Shown here: positions 1 to 12,926 of the stretch, piece after piece | Position numbering within the stretch: the first letter of the stretch is position 1 | Layout: every line of letters begins with the position of its first letter | Source: Aptenodytes patagonicus | Lineage: Eukaryota > Chordata > Aves > Sphenisciformes > Spheniscidae | NCBI RefSeq assembly: GCF_965638725.1 | Contig: NC_134959.1 | Span: 12,280,417 to 12,344,416 of the forward strand | Length of the DNA: 64,000 nt | Direction of reading: 5' to 3' | Made by a program: the position numbers and the translations under genes | Notes under the pieces: generated by a model | What the model saw: the letters and a program-made list of their open reading frames with translations, nothing else | Databases searched by the model: none | What the model was told of the DNA's origin: nothing

Positions 1-2640
1 CTCACTGGGTGGGGGGGAGTGAGCGAGCGGCTGCGTGGTACTTAGTTGCCGACTGAAATTAAACCATGACAGACAGCTGGGAGGTTGTGACTAGCAAGAA
101 TAAAGACACCCCCTCCCCAACCCATTCTGCTGAATGCATTTTTAGATTTTGATCGGGTCAGAGTTTTAAAACAAAAAAAACCCCAAAACACACAGAGACA
201 AAACCCCCTTGTCTAACTATAGTTGGGTCGTAACTGCTGCTTCTTGGATACTCACCTGAAAAACAGCTGAACTATAAAAGCAGTACATTCTGCCACACTG
301 AAAAGACTTACCTATGACTGCAGTATACTGTGTGCAAAGCCAGGGGCATCTGCAACGTGCTTCCTTGACAACAACATGCTTTGACTGCTCATTCCAAAGC
401 AAAGTCAGCGAGCGCTTTCAGATTCTGCATCTCAGCTCTGTTTAAAAATTAATCCTTCAGGAAGAGTTCAGATACACCACTACCTCTAACGGCATGTGTT
501 TCCTTGCTACTGAAGTAATGTTAACCACGTGGATACTTTTAAAACTAGTCTCTTTGAACTGTTTTTTCTAAAATCGATGCAGTTGCTATTGAACAATGTA
601 TGGACTGAAAATGAGCATCCCATTTGTCAGGCATGCTGTCGGTGTTAAATGACAATTCAGAATTCGGTGATCTTTAGTTTCACCTTCTTCAAGTTTTCTC
701 TGCCTCAAGCTCATACAAGCATTAACATTGAAACTATCTAAAAAAAACAGTCTTGGTTTTAGAAATTAGGTGAAATAAAGCCTGGGTCATGTTCTGCGCT
801 ACAATAAGGGTAAACCAGATTAAGTATATTAATAGTAGAACATAAGCACACACCGCATGCAGACTCCAGTTGGAGAGGAGTGGCAACAGAGAACAGGAGC
901 TTGTCCCTATCAAGATATAAAAGTTCATTTAAAAACAAAACAAGATGCTGAAAATGTTCCAAGATCACAGTACAAAGAGCCAGAGTCAACCAATATGTGA
1001 AACTCCGGATGGCTTTTTGGGGGGAGTTCAATCGTGTAATTTTACTCTTTGTGCCTCCCCCAAAATGTAAGCTGAGGATAGTAACTGCCTTTGTAAAGCA
1101 TTTTGAAGCATATGCTGAGAAACTGGTATTATTAGACACTCTTACCGCTGGCTCAAGGAGAAATGTACTTTGTGAGAACAAAGTCATCTACAGTTTTGGC
1201 GTTTCAAAAAAAAAAAAGAAAAAAGAAAAAGAGAGATGGCTTCTCAATAGCTTTTTAGAGACTTGGCAGAAATGGAAAGGTCCAACTCATTAACGTGGCT
1301 TCCCATGTTCTTGAGCAGAGTCTTGGACTACTCTTAGCAACTGTACTGCTTTCACCTGCCTTCTTTTGCTTTAATTCCATTCTTAATGGCTAACAATCTC
1401 TTCCACTACCAAAAGTTCATTCCAAGCAATATATACAAGGATAATCTTAAGGCCTTCTCAGGAAGTTTTTTTTTCATCTTCCATCTATATATTCAGTCAT
1501 AAGGTGAAACACAAAATGAACTAGTGCTATGTCTGGGCCGCTTTTTACCACTTTTTTTAACGTTCTCAGTGTTATTGATCACAAAGGGCTCTGTAAGAAA
1601 TACTGATTATGTATTTTCTAGTATACACCTTTTGCCAGAAACGTAGCCTGACAGCATTTAATCTCAACACGTATATGTTGTGCATTGATTTGCTTCTCAT
1701 TTTTAGAATCTGGTATTCAGGAGAATTTGTGTAAAGGGCTAGCTCTATCAAGTGCTTCAGGTAGTGGCTTGAAGTGACTGTGTTAGAGAAGTCTATACCA
1801 TTAAGATTTGTGTGCTCATTTTCTATGCAATAGCTTTTCTTTCCACTTCAAATGATCTTGATTTTCTGATTATTTTGTATTTTGACATATACTAGAAGCA
1901 AGTCAGAGGAAACCCAAGAGCTTAACCTTGACCAAATATAACTTAAAGAGTCTGCTGTTGGAATACACTGCATTATTAAATGATGTTAGCTGCCACGTTT
2001 GAAAAAAATAACCTTTTTCTTGAGAAAAACATTAAACAATTCATTCATTTATGCTTGGGCAGTCAGAGAAATTGGGCCTTAAGGTTATAATGCCTTAAGG
2101 ACTGCCCTTCACTATCTTTGCCTCCTGTCCCCCCAAAAAAAATTTTACACCACTCCTGTTTGACCTCCACAATGAGGCATTAGCTGAGCACGAAGTCTGA
2201 CACACGGTTTAATCATACATTTTTAGCCTCTGAGCGGAGAGATGCAGAACTCCTGGCACCGGGCGGAAGGGACGTACCTGTTAGAGGAAGCAGAACTGCA
2301 GTCACGACGGGTCCCGATTCAGTAGACAGTGGCAGTCACGATATTTGGCTCTTACATGCACTGCGCTCTGCGTGGGCTTAATCCAACTTACTACATGGAT
2401 CCAGATCTTTTTTTTCTGATCATATCCAGATCTTTTTTTTCTGACCATATCCTCTCTAGCATTACATTTAGTGGGCTTTTTTAAAAACAAAATAGGAATT
2501 AATTTCAGTCAGATAATTTCAAGCATCTAAATACATGCTTTATAATTTGTTACGTTTATAATTTGCTTATCCGCATACTGTAATTACGTACTGCTGCAAA
2601 GGTTTTTAAAATTAGGATTTCTCTTTTTTTTTTTCTCTAG
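1..2640 (+). other. CEP89: CEP89 last intron (partial)
   Basis: No exon could be supported here on either strand. The stretch is treated as the intron before the last CEP89 exon because a strong polypyrimidine tract and AG end exactly at 2640. It holds A- and T-runs and a 25-bp tandem duplication at 2399-2448. The longest open frame, on the minus strand at 759-1187, has no codon-like composition and no convincing splice sites. Confidence 0.6.
2399..2448. repeat. 25-bp tandem duplication
   Basis: Two copies of a unit beginning ATCCAGATCT, followed by a T-run and CTGAYCAT (2399-2423 and 2424-2448), differing at one position. A local duplication in the CEP89 intron, 190 bp upstream of the last exon. 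Confidence 0.9.
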
Positions 2641-2878
2641 GAAAGTGGAAGGGGAACTTGACATCATTTGGGAATCCACATCCAAAGAAAACAGGAGAAT
2701 GAGAGAACTCTTACATAAATCCCTGGGGAAGAACAACATGTGGACTACCATCACAGTTCACGAGCCATGCTTAGATGAAGTCTCTCAGAAGGACCTAGTT
2801 TACAGACGTGATTTTAGTTACTGTGATGTGAAACCCTCATGCGCTACTAAAAATGAAATTCGACAAGAATCTCAGTGA
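2641..2878 (+). CDS. CEP89: CEP89 last coding exon (centrosomal protein 89, C-terminus)
   Basis: CEP89 is a coiled-coil protein of mother-centriole distal appendages, needed for early ciliogenesis. Seen here: a T-rich tract ending in CTAG at 2640, then an open frame entered one base in (phase 2), with stop TGA at 2876-2878. It starts KVEGELDIIWES, then a charged helix (ENRRMRELLHKSL) and a tail with VSQKDL and SYCDVK. This matches my recollection of the human CEP89 C-terminus (a GELEVIWES-like start and VSQADLL further on), and the position next to SLC7A9 agrees with conserved synteny. Upstream exons lie outside the window. The tail is a little longer than I recall for human. The assignment rests on memory of the family and on synteny, not on an alignment. 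Confidence 0.83.
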
Positions 2879-3345
2879 TAAGAAGAGATGCATTACACGT
2901 CTCATCCAAGAAAGAGAACTCAGTGCCTGAATTTGACTTTTTCAACAACACAAGATGTAATGGAACATGTACCCTCTTCAAAATGTATTTTTAGTGCCAT
3001 CAAAATGACAACAGCATATTCTCCAGCTGTACCATCAACAGTGTAAGTCTAGCCTAAAATATGACTTTGTTTTTTGAAGAAAAGGCTATTCCTTGTTAAG
3101 GCAACATGCAGTACAGCTCTAAGTTAACATAAAAGGACAAGTATCCAGTTAACAAGATAAAGAACTGGTAAGCTTGGCGTTCTAGCACGGACACATACCT
3201 TGCCACAAAACAAGCGAACAGCAAGATAGCCAGCCTCTGATATGGTAAATAATGTGTCTCTATTAGATATGTTTTAATTAAAAGGTCAGATTTCAATAAA
3301 TTCTCCCCAGATCACCAAATAAAGTATAGACGGAGTATGATCAGG
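2879..3345 (+). terminator. CEP89: CEP89 3' UTR with two poly(A) signals
   Basis: After the CEP89 stop, AATAAA hexamers occur at 3295-3300 and 3318-3323. A genomic run of about 18 A starts near 3347, roughly 25 nt beyond the second signal, where cleavage would be expected. The transcript end is therefore likely around 3340. The genomic A-run also means oligo-dT primed reads here could be internal priming. Confidence 0.6.
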
Positions 3346-3365
3346 TTAAAAAAAAAAAAAAAAAA

Positions 3366-6300
3366 GTGTGTTGTATGTTCCTCTTGCTGGTCATGACGCA
3401 TCTTGACATCCTGAGATGTCCTTATACCAGATTGTCTGCCAAAAATCTTGTCATCTCAAGGGCAGAGAAAAATTCTACTGGGAAGCAGACAAAGCAGCCA
3501 CATCCTGATGACGACTGGTGGTGCCTGAACACACAACTGTCCACCAAATAGATTTACAGGAGCCCAGGCGTCAGCAAGTTCCTACCATAGTTTTGCCAAG
3601 GGGACAAGATGCCAGCAGAGGATGCAGCCCTCCTCCAGATTGCCTTGTTCATCCCACTTCAGATTCAGGAGCTTCAGAAGCCACTTTTTTCCCCAGAGCA
3701 TTCTCTGCAGCAGTGCCAGCCTTTAGATTATTATGATGCGTATTTGTCTTAGCTTTCATAATTGTTGATTTTTCACAATATTGCACATCACGTTGGAGTA
3801 GTATGTATTGGTATGAAGTGACTTTATTTTGCATTTACGCATAGCTCGTCAGATCAGCTTTTTGCTTTTGCTTCATTTCCATAACAAAACCTAAACGGTA
3901 CCAGAAAACTGTAAGAATACAAAAAACCTGTAACTATCGTAGCTGTATAATATTAGAAATAATGAAGAATCTCATTGGCTTTGATCAAAGTTAACAAAAA
4001 GAGTAGAAAACAAAGTTAAATACCAAAAAGCATACATACTGTTTGTGTCTAGAAAGTTTCCTGCTTTCCCGAGGCGTTTTCTTCCAGGGTAAGGCCACGA
4101 CTCGGCAGCAGAGGGTTATTTAGGAGAGGGTGGTGAGAGCACCTCCTACCACACCGGTTTTCAGTGTTGTGTGTAGGTACCGTTTTTAAAGCCAGCTTCT
4201 GCAATACAGTGGAACGTCAAAGACTCTACAGTAGACTCTCAAAGCACTTGCAAAGTCTTAGCGCGCTCAGATATCACCCTGAAGAGAGACAAAACACCCA
4301 GGTAGCTAAGGCCATAAATATAGGCGAGTCCTACGATCAGTGGGATTTTAATATGTACTTTAATTACTTTTCCTTGGCTGGGAATAAAACAAGTACAACC
4401 ACCTTACCAGCTCATCAAGATAAAACCTTCAACATGCCACATGAAGATTCTGACTAACAAAACTAGCACTACTATCTTACGGTCTCCTCCCAGAGACTTA
4501 ACAAGAGGTACATCTTCAAATTCTTTCGTTCTCCTGGCTTTTTCAACTTGATTATTTTAGGACTCAGTGACTCACAATAACAACCAAAACATCAGAAACT
4601 ATTTTTAAGCACAGTCTTAAATAACCTAACTTAACATGTGAAGTTGTCAGGGTTTTTTTTTTGCTGGGGGGGTGGGGGTGGGGGGAGCGGTCTGTTGCTA
4701 AACCAGTCCTGTCTCCTGTCTTCCTTGAATTTGAAAAAAACTAATTTGAAACGGAAGGTCCGAAATACCTATTCAGACAAGTCATATATAGACTACATAG
4801 ACATACACCCTCCCCTGATTTCCATATGAGCTCCAATCTGCATGTATGCTTACAATAATCCTGAAAGAACATCAAGCAAACGTGGCTATGCCCACATCGG
4901 TTTTCGTGTTTTTGAAAATGAAGTATTTTGTCATATTTTCAAGATAAGCATCTCTGAGTATGCAAATGCAACCTTGGAACTGCGTACGTAAGTGATTTAC
5001 CTATTGTTCTCATCTGTTTTTAATTGCCCTTTTGATTACATCTCAAGATTTTGTAAAAATAAACAACTTCACAGGGGGGGGAAAAAAACCAAAAACCTAT
5101 CAGACTGGTAATTCCTTATAAATAGAAATGAGATTTTCAAAACTCTCTCAATATCGGCTTAACTGTTCTTCCACTTAAGTAAACTGGGAACATCTTAGAA
5201 GTACACACACTTCTGCCACACCCGCTTCCCATTTTCACAGCTCCATTTTAGAGCAGGTTTTAATACACAGTTCAAAGGGCAGCACCTCGACAGTGACACT
5301 AACACTATGTTCAGAAATGCTACACTGACTTCTTCATTTGCATATCATTAAAACATTATGTTAAACTTTAAATGAGCTAACATTTAATCAAATCCCTGGG
5401 AGATTATCCATACTCAGTTTCCACAGCATTTGCAATAAAACTGAGAAAACACAATGTCCCACGGATGAGAAAGTCCTTTTGTGGCTCAGGACCACTGTTT
5501 TGGCACACCAAAGAATCCTATTAAAAGATGTTTTAAATACGTATGCACATATCACCTATTTAGCATTCTTGGACAGTAAAATCCTGGAATCGTTTCAGAT
5601 TAACAAAAGCAAACACATTTGCAAGAGCATCAAGATTGTACAAATAGAATTAATGATTAGACAGGTGCTTCTCTCCAGTGCCTTCTGACAGTTAGGAAAG
5701 AAACTAATTTTCTCTTTAAGAACAGCTAAAAGAATTGGTTTTCCCTTAAGTCTCTTTCAGATGAAAGATAAATCTTGGGCTCCGGATGTTTTTCATCTCA
5801 CATTAAAACACTTGGGTTTAGAATGTTTCTACGTACAGAAAGTACATGAAATAACGTTTATTGCAGACCACTGATTGTAGGATTAGAAAAAACATAAGAG
5901 GCATTACACACAGGTATTCTCTTAAAATTTTTTTTTTTTTTTAAATTAAAAACACACATTTAAACATGAAGTAAAAAACCCCAGAAAAATCCCACTGAAA
6001 TGACTAACGAAGTTGATAATTTTAAGATTGCCTACCAGGCAATACCACTACTTAAAATAATCAAAAATCTAATGTCTCAAAAGCTAACTAGAAAAAACAA
6101 CGTAAAGAGCTTAGAGATGGATGATCATCATCACTTCTATGCTTAAAAAGCAGTTAAAAATGAAAACAAAATAATTTTCTTTGAGCACTGGAAAAAACCC
6201 CCAATGAGCCACTAGAAACCACCCCAGTTCGAGGCATTTTGTATATTTTGGTAGTTACTGACTCTTTCCAGCTTCAGAATATTGAAAGCTCAGGTAATTC

Positions 6301-6386
6301 TGGGAGGTGCAATTAAGGAGAATTTAACTGCATCGTTTGATAACCAAACCCCACAAGGAATCACTACAGGGAGTTTATCAGTACAT
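3366..6386. other. Intergenic stretch without supported genes
   Basis: This lies between the CEP89 poly(A) region and the presumed 3' end of the minus-strand gene. I read both strands and found only short, compositionally biased open frames, for example a 97-codon plus-strand frame at 4164-4457 with no splice context. Homopolymers are common (G-rich 4665-4686, T-run about 5930-5942). Nothing else could be supported. Confidence 0.5.
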
Positions 6387-6392
6387 TTTATT
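6387..6392 (-). terminator. Minus-strand poly(A) signal, possible 3' end of the unassigned gene
   Basis: TTTATT on the plus strand reads AATAAA on the minus strand. The minus-strand sequence upstream of it, from about 6560 down, reads like a 3' UTR (moderate GC, then T- and A-rich before the hexamer). Another AATAAA complement occurs near 7030. If either serves the gene whose stop codon is at 9067-9069, its 3' UTR would be about 2-2.7 kb. Inference only. Confidence 0.4.
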
Positions 6393-9066
6393 TAAAAAAA
6401 ACAATCTTTAAAAATTACATACATTTTCAACTCTTAACATACACTCCCCCCAAACATACACACGCGATACTGAAGTCAACTGCTTGAAAATGCCACCCAA
6501 GGAAGGTGCTAAACTCGATGGCGGCACCAAGCACGGTTAAGAAGCATTGAGCAGTTTTACTACTTACCATTACAGATCAAATTATATGCAATTACATGCT
6601 ATTTGAAGAAGGGCGTTGTAAAAGTGCGAAGTTCTTTAGTGGGAAAAAAGTTTGCTCACACTGGATTCTCAGGCTTTCCAAACACAGCACAAAATGCAGG
6701 GCCCTCTCCCAGTCGGTGCCCAACCCATTTATCACACAATTCAGCAGCATCACTAAGGCATTAACGATACGCACTCGGCAGGCCGATGCCCACAGCTGGC
6801 CCGACAGAAGTTTTGGTCATGCTTGGGAACTGTGGTTGAAGGTGCGCTGAGTTGTGACAACTGGCCAGAAAACACCTCATTCTCCTAGTTAACTAAAACT
6901 GCACACGGTTCTGGTAACAGGCTTGTGTCTGTTCAGTAAAACTGCCTTTTTCTGCCACTGGGAAAAGAAGGCTGCCACTTCAGCCTGTCCCGAGGCTGAC
7001 AGACCTATAAACACAGTTGCTATGTGACATTTTATTACAACTCGGATTAGGCAAATAAACCCATCATGAACCACAGAAAGACGCAATGTAACCAACACAC
7101 CCAATGATAGATAGATGGGCTGGACTTCACTGTTCCAATACAGAGACCTTTCATTTCACAGACTGAAAATACTTGGAATACACTTTTTTCCATGTATTGC
7201 CATGGAACACGGGCATTTATCCAGCAGAAGGAACCCTGATTCAGGTCAGGTAACTAAGACAAATTACAGAATACTTTGGTTCCATCCGAAATCAGAAAAA
7301 AAAAGTTTTAAATGGGTTAGGTTAGAATTAGGTTAGAACGTGGAAAATTGAAAACTTTCTTTTTGTTGATTAATACCAAATACATGCTATCATGCAAGTA
7401 GAAGATTTGGAGTGAACAGACAACATTCTCCTCTGGTATTAATTTCTTATTACAGATTAATTCCATAAAGATGCACTGCCAATGAAACAACATTTTAACA
7501 ACAGAATCAGTGAATTAGATGCCAGTGCTGGAAAGTCTAGTCTATAACACACTTTAAGTTATATTCCAGTCAAGTAAGTGATTGACACAAGCAGTGTTTC
7601 TGAAACTCATTTTCCGTTATCAAAAGAGCAGGAAAAATGGACAGATTAAAAAAAGGGGGTATCAGGCAGACAAGTCTAAAGAAACAGATGCACCTCATCA
7701 TAGTGAGATAATAGTTAAAGAATAGAGTGATCAGCAGTTCTCGGGTATGGCCAAGGACTTCGTGAGAAGTGACTAGGCAAGACAGTCACCTGCCTTGCAC
7801 TTCAGCCGTAGATACGACTACCCTCCTTACCTCTTCCTTTTGTAGCTGTATTAAAAACCCAATTCAATCACACCGCTACCTTGTGCGCAGGATTCTTCTC
7901 CACAGTCATAATCTTCTTGCTCTGCTGCAGTACTCAACAGGAAGACAGGAAAGAGAGGTGCTACAGAAGTTAGAAGCAGACAGGACAAGTTAGGATGGGA
8001 CTTGAACCAATAAAAACCAGTTGCTGGTATGTGTTCTTCCCTTCAGAACAGCATCAGATTATTGTAAGTGGACTACGTGACACCATTCTAAGTCAGTCTC
8101 ATGTTTAATTAAGGATTAGTTGTGGTCTGATGATCAAAGGTGAAAAGAAGGGCACCGCTTTCACTAGATGGGTCTATGAATTTTTCCACCTTCACTGTGG
8201 TCATCATTTTGCACACACATATGTGCAAGTATTCTGAACGCTACTTAATACTTATTAGTTCTTCTCCCCACTGGTCATATGATTTTAATTTCTCAGATTT
8301 TGGTAGGAAAAAAATTGTTAGCCTATATAATCTGAAATAAGCCAGTCAAAAGGACAGGGGATCAAGACAGCATTACAAAAAGTAGTTGAAAATTAATTCT
8401 TGTGCCCTGCATTTTAGCAATGTACTAGGGATAGCTCTGTAAGCCTAAAGAACTAGTTCTAACTACAACTATTTAGCACAGACACAAGAACTAGAGCTTC
8501 CTTGTAATTGGCCAGTGTAAACAATTCTGCATTAGCACGCCACAACTTACCGGTGATATAAAGTGTTTTAAAAGGCCAACTTAAAAACCGCATTTGTCAG
8601 AGAAACCTTCAGCAATGAAAAATGTATTTCACAGCACTACATCTGCTAGGAACCATATGCAGACTTTTTACCATCATTGCAAACTTTTTTCCTGATACAA
8701 AAGCTGACTAAAAGCAACTAAAGAAACTCCTACCCATTCAAAACAAACCTGCATGTCCTTACCAAAGGGAAACAAATATTTTTATGTTGTTGAACTCCTT
8801 GGGTGATAAGATACCAAATTGGGAGGAAACTGCATTTGACAGCTTTGACGTAGTTGTACAGTGCATAAACGGGACTCTGCTCTTACTTAGGGATTGCTGT
8901 CACCCTGCTTTAAGATACATGAATTGTAACCACAAACATTTTCAGAAGTAGTAGGAATTCAGCTCTCTCTCAAACGTCATATATAAAGTTGTAGTTTTCA
9001 GAGAAGTTGCCCTCACGAAGTCTGTGATCCATATGAGCAGAGATTATGACAGTGGTCATAAATCAT

Positions 9067-12000
9067 TCAATGGTCTTTAAGACCAAAGCCATCAGCTTCC
9101 AGTACACTGAGCTTCTCTTTACAACAGGATACACTTAGAAGAGATGAAGAGCATCTAAACACGAGTACTGCTATAAAAAATGAGAGCATGAAAAAGCGTG
9201 CAAAATGGGCAAGGTTTACAATATCAAGATAGCAGCTGATCTCATATGATCTCACCACCTTTGCAAATTCTTGAAGTTTTTTTGGTTGCAAGGGATGTTG
9301 GGCTTCTACTTAAGAGGAAAAGTGCTCACCATCTAACACCGTACCTGACACCTGCTGGCTGCTGCATTTACATTTACATTTACCCGGCACCAACTGACAC
9401 ATGGTACAATCCTTCTGCTAGCATCTGCAAAAGGCTGTTCAACTCACCTGTACCGACACAGCAGAAAGCTCCACATTCACCTTGCTTCAGCTGAGAAATA
9501 AATAGTGAAAGCAAACAGTGCAAAAGAATAAAAAGCATTTTACTATAGATAATTCTTAAAGAATTAAGAAATTTAAATATATTATCTCTTACAGTATTAG
9601 AAATGGCTGCAGTTGACCCCCAATTAACTACTAGGATCTGGTTATCTTACCTTTTCCTCCACAGAGTGAAAGAAGACTTCTCCCACTACAATTTTTTTTT
9701 AAACTCCCTAGCCCTAATATTATACAATACTAGCCATTGACCAATTTAGTTCTTTCCAATCCTTGCTGCTACATACAAAAACGCAATACTGCTAAACCAC
9801 AAGAAAGCTAATAATCTGGCACCGTTTACCGTAGGTTCATCTTTGGAGGGAGCTTCTGGGAAACACAAAGTTACAGATTTCTCCTCTAACTAGCGTGTGA
9901 AAACTAAGGAAGAAACAAAACTTGTAATCATTCTTCACTTTTCCGTTAACATCAGGGATGGAAATAAATTACTTCAAGTAACCTTTGAACCAAGCCACAC
10001 TAAGTAATGGGATGAAGTTCATGGAAGAAAATAGCATTGTGAAAAAGTACCAAAGGCACAATCTGAACTGTAGAACAACTGCCTTCAGAAATTCAAAGCC
10101 CTGAAGCTGACAGAGGCTGCAGAGCTTGTCACACACATTCATGTAGAACTTGTTACCTACACTCCAAAGTACTACCATGTACTTTGTGGACGTTATATGG
10201 ATATTGTAAACCTTTGAAGCCTGTACCTCCTGCAGCAATCAAATAGACAAACAAAGGTCTATTTTTCTCTCTCCAGCTGGCATGATTTGCCTAGAAATCA
10301 CTTTGCACATACCAAAGCACATACTGCAAATCCTGCTCAATGTTGACAAGCACGAATTCAAAGCTTTCAGAATGTTATTGTGTATACACAATAATTAAGC
10401 AGCCAAGAAAGCTTTTCATGATTCTGTTATGTCTTATGAAGCTGAAACATTTGTTCTGATTTCTCTCCTATGCTTGGTGCAGTTTTCAGCACGCTACAGA
10501 AAATCTAGGATCACTGAAAAATGCTCCTATAGGAGGATTTACTGGGCCACTACTGGCGGATGCTGGTTTGATCTTTCATTAAAGGTATGTACTGAAGGAA
10601 TCCTTCTAACTTCTTTGGGCAATACGTTCTAGCCCTTCACCAGCCCACCCTATTACAGCATCCTCCGTATTTTGTACTGTTCACCAATTTGTACAGTCAC
10701 AGTATTTTCCATCAGCTGCAACATAAACACAACCACGGAACAGACCAGACCCAGGACACACTCCTGCAGAACAAACCTTTTCCCAGCCTGACAGTAAGCC
10801 ACTGCTTCTTTCTGCCTAAGTTCTTCAATTAGTTCTTCATCTGCTCTATTACAGTTTGGCTTTTTTTAATGTATTTTCTAGACTTTCCCTCCGCAGTTTG
10901 CTCTTGAGAATATAAAGAGTCACCAATAAAAGCCCTTCCAAAATTGATATATATATTTTACTGTTTCTTTCCTATCCACTTGGCTTATTACTTTGAGAAA
11001 TAAAACCAGTTTATTTTGACAGAATTACTGATAAATTCATACTCGCTGCCACTTATTCCTTTATAGTCCAGTGTCATAGCTATTACCGCGAGGCACTATA
11101 GTACTACAAAGAAACAAACAGAATACTCTTCCTATTTGCACAGGTAACAACTTTTATGCATCTTTAAAGTGCTGAAATGAAGAATTAACTATCCTGTTCT
11201 GAGTAAATCATCACCTTGTATTTAGAAAGAAGTTCCAAACACACTCAAGTGTGAATGTGTTGGAATTTTGCATAGTCAAGTAAGTGAACTTGGTTAGTAC
11301 ACAGGTATCGAAGAAAACTGTTAAAAACCAGAACTTAATGAGATTTTTTTTTAATCATGTTACTTTGCCGTTTCCTACATACTAAAGAAATGATTTGGCT
11401 GGTTTATTCTACTACAAAACCACTACCCCCATGCCACCTTATTTTTTTTCCTGTTACCCACCTGACATTAGCAACTCAATATTTTACCTCAACCACTGCT
11501 GACGAGCATAGATTCCGATATACTGCACCTTCCTTCCATTTACAGTATCTTCCAGTCTCTAAATTGAACCAATGAAGTAGTTCCAGCTTCCTTTCAGAAA
11601 ACAACAAAAAAACCATGGAGTGTTCTTCAATTCTTATCAAGAAATTAAGAAAACAATTCAGAATTTGTGGAACTGCGGTCACATTAAAGTTTAATTGCTG
11701 AATTTACAGAGCATATTCTGTCCATAATAACTGAACATAATTTTTCCTAGAAAAACATTTGCATTAAATAATGTGATTATAAATTCAAAAAGCAAACACT
11801 GCCACTACCTTTCCAAAACCAAAACAAACCACTGGAGAGTCTGCAGTAAGCTTCAGTAGGTCCAACGCATTTTCCAACTACTGTTAAAACATATTGGCAT
11901 TACTTCTTACTCTGTTGTCAGAGTATCGCATACTCTGTGCTTCAGTTGTTGTGTAAATACCAGGGAGATTCTGACATTCAGCAGAGACATTAAGTATGCC

Positions 12001-12926
12001 CTGATGTCCTGTGAACTGAAGGTCATTCATTTTCTAATTTCTAGCCTATTAGAAAATTCCCCCCGCCCATTTAAAAGTCATTTAAACCCATCTGTTTTCT
12101 TTTTCCCTTCCTCTATTTTCAAGCCAGAAAGATGCTGTTATCTTTCTAGCCAGAACATTGCTCTTCAACAGCTCAGGAGAGAGCCTCCTAAGATTTTTCA
12201 CCATGAAAAATTCATGCCACTATACTGGCACATTGCATCAGGAGTTCTAAGAGCTTTTCCTCTGGGACTACAAATCCTTGGCTGGCCAGGCACAGCTCTT
12301 CCATTTAGGAGAGCTCTGAGCACTCATCCCACTCTGCAAATCTCATGTAAATAAATATGGTGAAAATTCTACAGCGTCAATCAGCTTGAATCTAGCAGAG
12401 CAGATGCACTTTGAAGGCTTCTTTGCCTTTAAAAATGGGGGCTCTCAGCAAGTGAGATCTCCAGATTTTATCTCTGAATTTTTTTTCCTGTACTAAATTA
12501 ATTTCAACATATCTATATAAACACTCATTCAGACATAAAATAACTAAAGATATCATATTGTAGTACTTAAAAAGTTGTTTTACGTATCAAATATTTGGTT
12601 TTGTTAAATTTAAAATTAAACTGAGACTTCAAAACTAGGTAGCGCAGAGCATCATAACCTCTGTGGAGTGCTTCAGTATTCCCTGCTTTCTTCCTCAGCT
12701 AGAAATGGGCACGCTAAAGATGCCATCTTCCAAAGCCAATGTTAGCTGGTAATCCCTCCTTGCTGAAACACCAGTGGAATGCAACCTGGATTTTGGACTC
12801 AAAAAGGAGATCAAAGTGAGGCGCTTGTTCCTCAAACGGAAAAAGAGGAGCTGGCTGTGTATTAGGGAAATCGGTAATTCTGATCAAGCTCTGAAACACT
12901 GTTAAACACTTTGGCTCCTGAAAGCT
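9067..12926 (-). CDS. Unassigned minus-strand gene, downstream half (C-terminus)
   Basis: Exons 12898-12772 (an alternative acceptor would start it at 12926), 11590-11488, 10229-10157, 9855-9830, 9685-9651 and 9154-9067. Phases are 1-2, 2-0, 0-1, 1-0, 0-2, 2-stop, so every junction fits. The best sites are the acceptors before 10229 (long pyrimidine tract, CTGCAG), 11590 and 9154. Typical peptides are LIRITDFPNTQPAPLFPF, LELLHWFNLETGRYCKW, YNIHITSTKYMVVLWSV and, at the C-terminus, LEADGFGLKDH. An alternative split for the first junction is a donor after 12786 (CAG|GTTGCA) to an acceptor before CTG at 11587, also in phase. Two exons are very short (26 and 35 nt). I recognise no family; RNA support would settle the model. 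Confidence 0.6.

Noticed and set aside
759..1187. 142-codon minus-strand open frame in the CEP89 intron
   Set aside because: It is the longest frame in the window but has no recognisable motifs, no splice context and low-complexity hydrophobic runs. Length alone is compatible with chance in 64 kb.
12004..12354. 116-codon plus-strand frame with a good acceptor-like tract and AATAAA just past the stop
   Set aside because: The peptide looks partly protein-like (from KPERCCYLSS onward), but there is no upstream exon or recognisable family, and it lies in an intron of the better supported minus-strand gene.
12770..12905. Plus-strand frame opposite the exon at 12898-12772 (LDFGLKKEIKVRRLFLKRKK)
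   Set aside because: It looks coding, but it is the complement of an exon that fits the phase chain on the minus strand, and it has no matching plus-strand splice partners.
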